Shown here piece by piece: positions 1 through 6,658 of a stretch of 10,607 nt of DNA (position 1 is its first letter; every line of letters begins with the position of its first letter). The notes beneath the pieces are model-generated. The model saw only the letters and a list, made by a program, of their open reading frames with translations, did no database searches and had not been told where the DNA came from. A program made the position numbers and the translations under genes. The stretch is from NCBI GenBank assembly GCA_937871115.1, contig CALMXW010000109.1, positions 1 through 10,607 of the forward strand. The letters run 5' to 3'. This DNA comes from an uncultured bacterium. GTDB taxonomy: Bacteria > Patescibacteriota > Minisyncoccia > Phycocordibacterales > CAIJYI01.

Positions 1-37
1 TAATTATTATTTCCGAAGCTCAAGCACCATCTTGGGG

Positions 38-54
38 TCTCTCGAAAGGAGAGA
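38..54 (+). other. Small hairpin upstream of the first gene
   Basis: TCTCTC (38-43) and GAGAGA (49-54) form a perfect 6-bp stem around the 5-base loop GAAAG. No T-tract follows, so it does not look like an intrinsic terminator. It could be a leader structure for the gene at 98 or chance. I see nothing else convincing in bases 1-83; the end of an upstream gene may lie just outside the window. Confidence 0.3.
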
Positions 55-83
55 ATGATCGCTGTTTCTTGAAATTTTTAACT

Positions 84-89
84 GAGGAG
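84..89 (+). promoter_or_regulatory. Shine-Dalgarno site GAGGAG
   Basis: GAGGAG lies 8 bases before the ATG at 98, a textbook spacing. It fixes the start of the membrane protein gene. It is the only strong ribosome binding site at a predicted start in this window. Confidence 0.75.
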
Positions 90-97
90 ATGAGACG

Positions 98-802
98 ATG
101 TGCAGATTTTTCTGTGGGCTTGTATTTCTTTTGAATGCTTCAGGGGCACTGGCTGCGTCGGACAAACAAAATTCTGACATCTTGTTTGGAATCCTTGCGG
201 TGATTTTCGTGGTATTCATATTGGCAATGCTTGTCCTTTTTTCGAAATACCCTCGTCTGAGCCCGTCTAAGACAACAAAGGAAAAATCTTCAGAGAGCAT
301 CTGGGCAGCAAAGCTCATCTTTGTTCTCGGTGCCGGGCTTGTAGCGTACCTTACTTCGATCGCTGAAGGGGCCTACAATATGGCGCTCATGAATGTCCTG
401 GCCGCGGTCTTTGTAGGGGGAGGGCTCATTCGCACCAACATGAGTATTTCAGGTCACGGGGTGAACGGGTCGCGTCACATCTTGCGGATGCCGATCCTCT
501 TACTCGTAATCTATATTTCAGTGGTGATACTTCTTTGTGGCCTCGGTTCGGTTGCGGTCACGGTGGACGCCATTCTTTTGCCAGAGACACTCGCCAACGT
601 AAAAACTTTTCCCTTGGCGGTATTCTTTGGCTGGCTCGCCGGCGTCTTAGACTGGTATTCTGTCTCGTACGAAATGACTTACTATGAGAGCGAGTATGAG
701 TACCGCCACGACCTCCTGTCCAGAGGATTGACAATGGATGAGGTTCATTTCATGGCAAGAGATGCTCGCCAGAAAGGCGTCTTCGGCCCCAGAAAAGAAT
801 AG
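98..802 (+). CDS. Multi-pass membrane protein of unknown function
   Basis: I do not recognise this 234-residue protein. Residues 1-20 look like a signal peptide or first helix (Ala/Ser-rich end, GALAAS). Further hydrophobic segments lie at about 29-48, 68-89, 95-111, 130-154 and 170-186. The C-terminal tail after about residue 190 is polar and charged, rich in Tyr, Glu and Arg, ending in a probable helix with DEVHFMARDAR; it is likely exposed to the cytoplasm. The ATG at 98 is supported by GAGGAG 8 bases upstream. The gene is followed by an intrinsic terminator, so it is the last gene of its transcript and separate from the glycan genes downstream. No catalytic motif is visible. Coding status is well supported by length, ribosome binding site and coherent membrane topology; function is open. 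Confidence 0.85.
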   Translation: MCRFFCGLVFLLNASGALAASDKQNSDILFGILAVIFVVFILAMLVLFSKYPRLSPSKTTKEKSSESIWAAKLIFVLGAGLVAYLTSIAEGAYNMALMNVLAAVFVGGGLIRTNMSISGHGVNGSRHILRMPILLLVIYISVVILLCGLGSVAVTVDAILLPETLANVKTFPLAVFFGWLAGVLDWYSVSYEMTYYESEYEYRHDLLSRGLTMDEVHFMARDARQKGVFGPRKE

Positions 803-828
803 TGCGCCTTATCGCCCACTGAGTTTTC

Positions 829-866
829 ATAGCCCGTTGCTTAATTGCGCGGGCTATTTTGTTTTC
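829..866 (+). terminator. Intrinsic (rho-independent) terminator
   Basis: ATAGCCCG (829-836) pairs perfectly with CGGGCTAT (850-857), an 8-bp stem with a 13-base loop. It is followed at once by TTTTGTTTTCT. It lies 27 bases after the stop of the membrane protein gene at 802 and insulates it from the next gene. No A-tract precedes the stem, so it should work only in the plus direction. Confidence 0.85.
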
Positions 867-874
867 TCAAAGTG

Positions 875-883
875 TGGTATAAC
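875..883 (+). promoter_or_regulatory. Extended -10 promoter (TGG-TATAAC)
   Basis: TGG followed by TATAAC matches an extended -10 box. It sits just after the terminator and 48 bases before the ATG at 932, giving a predicted leader of about 42 bases. No good -35 box is visible. A second AT-rich stretch (TATAAA, 922-927) is too close to the ATG to be its -10 box. The assignment rests on motif and position only. Confidence 0.5.
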
Positions 884-931
884 TGCTTTATATCTAAATG
901 AGGTCTCTATTTTAATAGTTATATAAATAAT

Positions 932-2074
932 ATGTCTCAAATAAACAAAAGCTTTCGTTCGGGTTCGGGCTTAGTGGTGGTGGCACTCGCCCTTCTCTCC
1001 CCTCTCGCAGTGTCCGCTCTCGATTTTCATACCGGTGATGAGGTGAATATCCCCGCTACGCAAGTTGTGAATGATGATTTATATTCGGTCGGTGGAATGC
1101 TTTCAAGCGCGGGTGTGGTAAATGGTGATCTCTATGCGGCTGGAGGAAGTGTCCTTGTCACTGGCAAGGTCTCTTCTGATGTGGTTATAAGCGGTGGCAA
1201 TCTCACGATTACTGGAGATGTCGGCGATGACGTACGCGCAGTGGGCGGTACCATCGTCGTACAAGGTGCAGTCGGTGGCGATGTGCTTGCTGCTGGCGGG
1301 CAGATAAATCTTTCAGGAAGCACAGTCGGTGGCGATGTCGCATTGGCGGGCGGGAAAGTTCGGCTCGACGCAGCGACAGCGGGAGATGTGCGTGTTGCCG
1401 GTGGCGAGGTGTACTTGAATGCTCCGATCGCAGGAAATGTAGACGTGCAGACCGACAAACTCACCCTCGGCCCCTCTGCGGTGGTGCAGGGTACCCTCAC
1501 GTACAAAGCTTCCAAGGAAGTCGTAATGGAGGCTGGTGCAGTAGTCAAAGGTAAAGTGACCTACACACCCACACCAAAACCTTCTCCGGATACTCGTCGG
1601 GCATTTGCCTCGGCTTTCCTCTTTATCAAGTTGCTCATGATGCTGGTAGGAGGTTTCTTCTTTGCCTTCGCATTTCGCCGCTTCACGACAGAAGTGACAC
1701 ACATCGCATATGAAGAACCCTTCAAAGAAATGGGAAGAGGACTCATCTTTCTCATTGTGATGCCAATAGTCTCGGTCATTCTTCTCGCCACTGTTGTTGG
1801 TATACCTCTGGGTATACTCGGCATTATCAGCTTCATCGCTGCGATGATATTCGGATCACTCTTTGCACCAGTTGTGTTCGGAAGTTTCCTCTATCGCTTC
1901 ATTACGAAGAAAGAATCCGAAGTTAATTGGAAAAGTGTACTTCTTGGCGTTCTCGTTTTCTCCTTTATGAGCCTTGTGCCGATTCTTGGTGGACTTGCGC
2001 AATTCTTCCTCATCCTCCTCACACTCGGGGCTGCCGTCAATATGAAGTGGCGTGTGATTAAAGAGTGGCGATAA
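932..2074 (+). CDS. Bactofilin-like beta-helix protein with C-terminal membrane domain
   Basis: This 380-residue protein starts with a signal peptide (hydrophobic 12-29, likely cleavage after VSA-29). Residues 45 to about 212 are a run of short repeats of the type GDV-x-AAGG-x-hydrophobic-x-hydrophobic, spaced about 18 residues, with Gly, Val and Asp at regular positions. This is the pattern of a bactofilin or polymer-forming right-handed beta-helix. A short Pro/Thr linker (211-220, PTPKPSP) leads to a membrane domain with helices at about 226-248, 268-290, 291-323 and 336-370. True bactofilins are small cytoplasmic scaffolds. Here the signal peptide suggests the helix lies outside the membrane, and the four-helix part anchors it. 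A role in the cell surface or as a scaffold for the neighbouring envelope enzymes is inference. No Shine-Dalgarno site precedes the ATG at 932; the upstream sequence is AT-rich. Confidence 0.88.
   Translation: MSQINKSFRSGSGLVVVALALLSPLAVSALDFHTGDEVNIPATQVVNDDLYSVGGMLSSAGVVNGDLYAAGGSVLVTGKVSSDVVISGGNLTITGDVGDDVRAVGGTIVVQGAVGGDVLAAGGQINLSGSTVGGDVALAGGKVRLDAATAGDVRVAGGEVYLNAPIAGNVDVQTDKLTLGPSAVVQGTLTYKASKEVVMEAGAVVKGKVTYTPTPKPSPDTRRAFASAFLFIKLLMMLVGGFFFAFAFRRFTTEVTHIAYEEPFKEMGRGLIFLIVMPIVSVILLATVVGIPLGILGIISFIAAMIFGSLFAPVVFGSFLYRFITKKESEVNWKSVLLGVLVFSFMSLVPILGGLAQFFLILLTLGAAVNMKWRVIKEWR
1121..1501 (+). repeat. Coding repeat region of the beta-helix (about 54-base period)
   Basis: This stretch encodes the tandem beta-helix rungs. 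The clearest DNA-level echo is a 16-base block beginning CAGTCGGTGG, found at 1269-1284 and again at 1323-1338, exactly 54 bases (18 codons) apart. Other rungs are conserved only at protein level (GDLYAAGG, DVVISGG, DVRAVGG, DVLAAGG, DVALAGG, DVRVAGG). The identical block could allow repeat-number change by recombination. Confidence 0.7.
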
Positions 2075-2134
2075 GTCGCGAGTTCTTTCTTTCGTGTGTA
2101 ATATTCCTCTTTCGTACTCGTCTCCAATAGAAAG

Positions 2135-2143
2135 TGTTATAGT
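2135..2143 (+). promoter_or_regulatory. Extended -10 promoter (TGT-TATAGT)
   Basis: TGT followed by TATAGT fits an extended -10 box. It ends 12 bases before the ATG at 2156, predicting a transcript leader of only about 6 bases. There is no convincing -35 box and no Shine-Dalgarno site. It gives the glycosidase gene its own promoter. Confidence 0.5.
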
Positions 2144-2155
2144 ACACACAAGAAC

Positions 2156-3799
2156 ATGCAAAACAAAAAATGGGTTTGGATATTCGTTCTTTTACTTATC
2201 TTCACGGGAGCTGCTATTATGTACTGGTATTCCCATGAGAGCACCCTTTCGTATGAAGTATTAAAGAAACCATTATTGGTTCAAGGAACAAAAGAGTTCG
2301 CTAAAAATATACAACCCTTAGACCGAGGCGCCCTCATGGGTAAAGATGTAATCTCTATCAGCTATGATCTCCAGGGAGTCTGTATTCTCAGGGGCCCAGC
2401 ATCAGAGATTAGCCTTGTCTCTTCGGACGAAAAAAAGTATAGTGTTTCACTCGCGGACTATGGGCAAAATTGTACTTTTGGAGAGCAAACGTTAAAGATT
2501 CCGCTCAAAGATTTTTCTGTCGATCAGTCGCTCGAAAATATCGCTTCTCTCCAAACGGGTTTTTGGTACCCCACTTCGTACACACTTACCATTGAAAAAA
2601 TTAGCGCTGATAGACCTGGAGAAAACTCTTTAGCAACAGCGACAGAGAATCTTCTCGCCGGAGGAGCTGCTTCCCGAAACAAACGCATATTAAAGACATC
2701 GAGAAATGTTTCCGAAAAAATTAGACAGACGAATCAGTCTCCGACACCCCCACTACCAACAACGGGCATACCAAACACACCACCCAGTACGGGCACAGTA
2801 TCCTCGAATACGAGTGTCGAGCAATCAGCTCCAACTCCTCCCCCCACGAGTACTGTGGCACCTTCTATTGCTGTGGCTCCTACAAGTGGTGGTCACTTTT
2901 GGGCGATACGGAGTGTCTCTTCAATGAAAGAAACGAAAGATAAAGTTTGTGGTCAAGATTCCCCGGAGTTCATTAGTTCGTGGTTGGACAAAGCCGTAGA
3001 GCTTGGAGTAAATTATGTCGCTGTTGAAACGCCATATGATAACCCGGCGTGTGGCTCGAGTGTGTCCTACACGAAGCTCTGGGTTGACGCGGTGCACACT
3101 CGCGGACTCAATGTGTGGCATCGTCACGCCCCGCTTGCGTTCGAAGGTATTTACGACACCCCAAAAGACGCATCTAAAAATTATCTGACGCTTATTAGTG
3201 AGTATATAAAAGCTAATCCAACATTTTTCCGAGCAGGCGATATTTTTACCCCGATACCAGAGCCGCAAAATGGCGGCATAACAGGAATTACGTACTGCCC
3301 TCAAAATATTTGTATATTTAGTGGGGCGGCAGAATTTAATCAGTGGCTTCGCGATGCGATGACAACCTCTGACTCCGCATTTCAGAGCATTGGCCTTGGT
3401 GGGAAAATGAAAATTGGATACTTTGGTTTCGACGGTTTTGTCGCTTGGGGTGACAACAATCCAGACTGGCATGGGATCTTAGAAGACTCGACTGTGGCGG
3501 CCATGGGCAACATCACTATCGACCACTACCCCGAGATCGTTGGTGACACAATGACAAATGACTTAAATGAAATTCAAACAAAATATCCAAACACCCCGAT
3601 TGTCATCGGAGAATGGGGTACGATTACCGGAGGTGACATTGTGGCGCAGGTGATAAATAGTATGGGGGCCGCTTTACGAAAAAATATTATTGGTTTCAAC
3701 TACTGGCACCTTGGGCTCGGCGGCAACGAATCTCTGATCAATGACGATATGAGTAACAAATCATCATTTGATGCAGTGAAATCTTTCTTTGCAAAGTAA
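2156..3799 (+). CDS. Membrane-anchored clan GH-A-like glycoside hydrolase
   Basis: This 547-residue protein has an N-terminal anchor (helix 7-24 after QNKK, so the rest faces outward). A beta-rich domain of about 120 residues follows (about 45-150; it resembles a small beta-sandwich and may bind carbohydrate, which is inference). Next comes a Pro/Ser/Thr linker (about 195-245) and a C-terminal TIM-barrel-like domain (about 247-547). In that domain I see the signature places of clan GH-A: IPEPQN with Glu369 as likely acid/base (end of strand 4), DHYP with His457 (strand 6), VIGEWG with Glu486 as likely nucleophile (strand 7), and NYW with Trp517 (strand 8). Cys265, 299, 381 and 386 could form disulfides outside the cell. 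The family within the clan (GH5-like or another) cannot be settled by eye, and the substrate is unknown; a beta-glycan fits the GH16 and GT2 neighbours. The ATG at 2156 precedes the helix directly; the next Met lies inside it. Confidence 0.85.
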   Translation: MQNKKWVWIFVLLLIFTGAAIMYWYSHESTLSYEVLKKPLLVQGTKEFAKNIQPLDRGALMGKDVISISYDLQGVCILRGPASEISLVSSDEKKYSVSLADYGQNCTFGEQTLKIPLKDFSVDQSLENIASLQTGFWYPTSYTLTIEKISADRPGENSLATATENLLAGGAASRNKRILKTSRNVSEKIRQTNQSPTPPLPTTGIPNTPPSTGTVSSNTSVEQSAPTPPPTSTVAPSIAVAPTSGGHFWAIRSVSSMKETKDKVCGQDSPEFISSWLDKAVELGVNYVAVETPYDNPACGSSVSYTKLWVDAVHTRGLNVWHRHAPLAFEGIYDTPKDASKNYLTLISEYIKANPTFFRAGDIFTPIPEPQNGGITGITYCPQNICIFSGAAEFNQWLRDAMTTSDSAFQSIGLGGKMKIGYFGFDGFVAWGDNNPDWHGILEDSTVAAMGNITIDHYPEIVGDTMTNDLNEIQTKYPNTPIVIGEWGTITGGDIVAQVINSMGAALRKNIIGFNYWHLGLGGNESLINDDMSNKSSFDAVKSFFAK

Positions 3800-3830
3800 A
3801 CTGGCCTCGCGTGTGAGTACGCCCCTTTCG

Positions 3831-3839
3831 TGGTATGAT
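3831..3839 (+). promoter_or_regulatory. Extended -10 promoter (TGG-TATGAT)
   Basis: TGG followed by TATGAT ends 9 bases before the ATG at 3849, so the predicted transcript starts about 3 bases before the start codon. It lies in the 49-base gap between the two hydrolase genes. It suggests the GH16 gene is transcribed on its own and not only by read-through. Confidence 0.55.
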
Positions 3840-3848
3840 GCCAAAGTA

Positions 3849-4958
3849 ATGCGCTCATTTATTCTTGCAAAACTCACCCCGGCCAAAAGGGTCGCTATCG
3901 TACTTTGTGTCGTGGCGATACTCGCTCTCCTTGGGTTTTTAATCGCAGGGAGAAATCCTCAACAATCCGAATACGTTCAGCCGGACCCGCTTTCACCAGT
4001 GGCAACATCGACCAGCACATCGACTCAAGCATCAACGTCGACACCGACTCTCACAGAGCAATTTCTCTCACTCCCCTCAAAAGTAATGGAAAGCATTGCT
4101 GGCCCGCAGTCGGGTACTTCGGCATATCTGCTCAAAAACATGCATCTCACCTTTCGGGATGAGTTTAATTCGTTTAGTAGGTACACGGATACAAATGGAA
4201 ATATTCTTTGTGATAAGGGTGGCACAGGCACCTGGCAAACGGTGTATCACTTTTGTTCGCGTACCAATCCGGGCAATAGCGAAGCCGAAGTGTATATCGA
4301 CCCAACATTTTTGGATTACCTCAACAAGAAGTCCCCTACTCCGACGTCAGCAAAAAATCCTTTTACTACGAACAACGGAGTATTGGTTATTGAAGCAGCA
4401 CCATCAGACGATGTCATTTTGTCTGCCGTCGGGCCATGGGCGAAGTACACCTCCGGCATGATTACAACCCAGTTTTCTTTTTCACAAACATACGGATATT
4501 TTGAAATGCGCGCGAAGCTTCCACCAGGAAAAGGTCTCTGGCCAGCGTTTTGGCTTTTGCCTACCGATGCCACCTGGCCACCGGAAGTAGACGCTATGGA
4601 AGCGTTCGGTGCCCCAAACGACAAAGGTGAGGGACAGGCCACTATGATTCACTATGCCTCACATACTGTAGCTGGAAAAAAAGACAAATCATGCGGAGAG
4701 TGGCACAACCTCGGCGTTGATCTCACAAAAGATTTTCATACCTATGGGGTGGATGTTGAAGCAGACGCTATAACATATTATTTTGACGGCGTAGCTTATG
4801 CACACTGCTTGCCAAACCCAGACACCAATAAACCCTTCTACATGCTGGTCAACCTCGCTGTGGGTGGACTAGGAAGCTGGCCGGGAGTACCGGATCCTTC
4901 CACGAAATTCCCCGCGTATATGTACGTTGATTATGTGCGAGCATACAACAAAATATGA
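3849..4958 (+). CDS. Membrane-anchored GH16 beta-glucanase (laminarinase-type)
   Basis: The protein has 369 residues from the ATG at 3849. Residues 1-13 are basic, 14-33 form a membrane anchor, and 48-70 are a Ser/Thr linker. The GH16 domain runs from about 98 to 369. Its marks are YGYFEMRAKLPPGKGLWPAFWLLP-like substrate-cleft sequence at 215-238, the catalytic motif E246-V-D248-A-M-E251 (nucleophile Glu246, acid/base Glu251), and the C-terminal NLAVGG plus YVDYVRAY strands. The spacing ExDxxE is the beta-bulge form typical of laminarinase-like endo-1,3-beta-glucanases rather than the ExDxE form of lichenases. It should hydrolyse or transfer beta-1,3-type glucan outside the membrane; exact specificity is inference. 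An in-frame start at 3789 would overlap the previous gene by 11 bases and add 20 residues before the anchor. I prefer 3849 because a promoter box sits just before it and basic residues then lead straight into the helix. Confidence 0.93.
   Translation: MRSFILAKLTPAKRVAIVLCVVAILALLGFLIAGRNPQQSEYVQPDPLSPVATSTSTSTQASTSTPTLTEQFLSLPSKVMESIAGPQSGTSAYLLKNMHLTFRDEFNSFSRYTDTNGNILCDKGGTGTWQTVYHFCSRTNPGNSEAEVYIDPTFLDYLNKKSPTPTSAKNPFTTNNGVLVIEAAPSDDVILSAVGPWAKYTSGMITTQFSFSQTYGYFEMRAKLPPGKGLWPAFWLLPTDATWPPEVDAMEAFGAPNDKGEGQATMIHYASHTVAGKKDKSCGEWHNLGVDLTKDFHTYGVDVEADAITYYFDGVAYAHCLPNPDTNKPFYMLVNLAVGGLGSWPGVPDPSTKFPAYMYVDYVRAYNKI
4931..4958. other. 28-base tail-to-tail overlap of GH16 and GT2 genes
   Basis: The plus-strand GH16 gene ends at 4958 and the minus-strand glycosyltransferase gene ends at 4931, so their last 28 bases are shared in opposite directions. 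No terminator hairpin is visible for either gene here. Transcripts from the two sides should therefore overlap as antisense RNAs. Confidence 0.85.
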
Positions 4959-6631
4959 CTTTCCACATAGCCGGGAAAAGATACAGCACTCACAAATAGA
5001 CAGAGAAGAATAGCGACATATCCCCCGGCAGTTTTCATTCGCCAAACGAGGAGAGGGAGATATTTTTTTTGCGCCGAAACTTCTTCTTGTTTTGCATGAT
5101 CGAGAACCATGTAAAAGTGAAAAAGAATGAATGTGGTCGAAACAATATTATAAAAAACCCAAAAGAGAAGAGAGTACTGACTCACGTTGAATATATTTAT
5201 TACACCCGTCCCCACCGAGAAGGCTACGAGGCCCATGTATACAAGAAAGTATCCGGAAACAAATATCGTCTGCTGCATATATTCCTTTGATATGTTTGTT
5301 CTTTTTGTTCCAGCGGCTTCCCATCCGATCGAGCGATGGAGGAATGCGACCACTGTGGCATGGCTGTAGCTGTAGAGGTAGGCATTTCGCGCCAAGAAGC
5401 TTCCAATCCGCCCTCGAGTAATTCGAAAAAGTGGAATGACAAAAGATGAAAAAAGGATGCATGGGAGGAACGGAAGAGTGTTCCATAAATTAGCATAATC
5501 GTGAAAAAGAAAAAGAAGTATAAAGATTTGAAATGAAAACAAAATCATGACGGGATGACTCAAGTAGTACAGGAACCCTGAAACAAAAGAGAGCTTTTGT
5601 GAAAAAGAGAGACGTGATGTCCAGAAACTTTTATTGAGCATGAGACTCAAGCTTCCGCTCGCCCACCGATGTTGTTGGTGGAAATAGGCATGGAGATCTG
5701 CTGGGCAAAGGCCCACGGCGAGAATAATAGGTATGAATGTAACTTGCCACCCCTTCTTGAGAAGCTCAAAGCCGGTGTAGGCGTCTTCGCTGTGTTCTAT
5801 CTGCACGGTCCCGCCAATACTGTCGAGAGCTTTTCGTCTATATATCGCATTGGACCCGCAACAAATCGGAGCGCCGAGTCTGCTTCGCGCTACTTGGATG
5901 AACCGATAAAAATCTTCCTGAGTGTGTGAGGCTCCATATTCGAGTGGCGAGCGGTGGTGGACCTCTTGATCTGTCTGGAAATATTGTGGCGACTGAATAA
6001 TGGCGATACGTGGGTTGCTCATGTACGGAAGAAGTTCTCGTATGAAATCTGGATGTGGTGCAAAGTCGGCATCAAAGATTACGATAAAATCTCCGGCAGA
6101 CCTTTCATATCCGTGCTTGAGGTTGCCAGCTTTCTTCATGTGGCCCTTATCCTCTCGACTCAAGTAAATGAAGCCGTGCTCTTCTGCGAGAAGTTTATGC
6201 TCCTCTACTCCCCTGTCGTCGAGTACGTAGACCTGCTTGTTGGGATAATTAATTTTTAGGACGGCGAGAAATGTTTTGCTCAGTACATATGCGCTTTCTC
6301 CGCAGATGGGGAGAAAAATATCTACCAAGGGAAGAGAGCCAGGGACGCTCGATAATTTTTCTAAATTGAAGTGTTTGAGCAAGAAAAAGTGTCTTCGTAA
6401 GTCAAATTGTTTGTAAAACAAAATAATAGAGTAGCTCACGAGATGATAGATAATAAGAAATCCTATGAAGGGTGCGACAATGTAGAAAAAAGTTCGGTTG
6501 GCGGTGAAAAATAAACTATACCCATATATCACACCACACCAAGTAAGTATTCCAAGGGAGTAGAGACTTCGGATCATCCAAGTTGGAGTTTTTTGGACGT
6601 AGAGATATTTATTTAAATTTTCGGGGTGCAT
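4931..6631 (-). CDS. Cellulose-synthase-like GT2 glycosyltransferase (BcsA-like core)
   Basis: This 566-residue processive family 2 glycosyltransferase should take a UDP-sugar on the inner face of the membrane and extend, and probably export, a beta-linked polysaccharide. Helices lie at about 26-44 and 49-73. The catalytic domain (about 100-330) has VLDD (Asp138/139), the DxD motif FDADF (Asp187, Asp189), ICCGS (256-260, equal to the FFCGS of BcsA), SED (281-283, the TED base motif with Ser for Thr) and Q319-Q-H-R-W323, the QxxRW motif that grips the growing chain. C-terminal helices lie at about 346-374, 384-402, 452-472, 486-508 and 536-556. There is no PilZ domain, so direct c-di-GMP control as in BcsA is not expected. 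It follows the other GT2 gene by 27 bases and is surely co-transcribed. The ATG at 6631 lacks a well-spaced Shine-Dalgarno (GGAAGAG is about 13 bases away). The product could be a beta-glucan or another beta-glycan. Confidence 0.93.
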   Translation of the reverse strand: MHPENLNKYLYVQKTPTWMIRSLYSLGILTWCGVIYGYSLFFTANRTFFYIVAPFIGFLIIYHLVSYSIILFYKQFDLRRHFFLLKHFNLEKLSSVPGSLPLVDIFLPICGESAYVLSKTFLAVLKINYPNKQVYVLDDRGVEEHKLLAEEHGFIYLSREDKGHMKKAGNLKHGYERSAGDFIVIFDADFAPHPDFIRELLPYMSNPRIAIIQSPQYFQTDQEVHHRSPLEYGASHTQEDFYRFIQVARSRLGAPICCGSNAIYRRKALDSIGGTVQIEHSEDAYTGFELLKKGWQVTFIPIILAVGLCPADLHAYFHQQHRWASGSLSLMLNKSFWTSRLSFSQKLSFVSGFLYYLSHPVMILFSFQIFILLFLFHDYANLWNTLPFLPCILFSSFVIPLFRITRGRIGSFLARNAYLYSYSHATVVAFLHRSIGWEAAGTKRTNISKEYMQQTIFVSGYFLVYMGLVAFSVGTGVINIFNVSQYSLLFWVFYNIVSTTFILFHFYMVLDHAKQEEVSAQKKYLPLLVWRMKTAGGYVAILLCLFVSAVSFPGYVESHILLYART

Positions 6632-6658
6632 AAAATGCTGAAAGCTCTTCCGTTGAGA

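Noticed and set aside
7-318. Minus-strand frame of 103 residues over the start of the first gene
   Set aside because: It lies largely opposite a better supported gene with a Shine-Dalgarno site and membrane topology; its protein has low-information composition.
1132-1702. Minus-strand frames opposite the bactofilin-like gene
   Set aside because: They are mirrored products of the Gly/Val repeat DNA (Pro/Thr-rich or Cys/His-rich) and have no start signals.
2068-2095. GCGA-TAAG-TCGC hairpin followed by a T-rich stretch at the end of the bactofilin-like gene
   Set aside because: The stem is only 4 bp and the following sequence is interrupted by C and G; too weak to call a terminator.
3789-3848. 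Upstream in-frame start for the GH16 gene
   Set aside because: It overlaps the previous gene by 11 bases and translates through the predicted -10 box; the ATG at 3849 gives a normal basic-then-helix membrane anchor.
5063-5070. A8 tract (minus strand) in the first GT2 gene as a phase-variation or slippage site
   Set aside because: It lies about 45 residues from the C-terminus, the frame is intact, and another A8 (8756-8763) occurs in the small membrane protein gene, so such runs are probably ordinary here.
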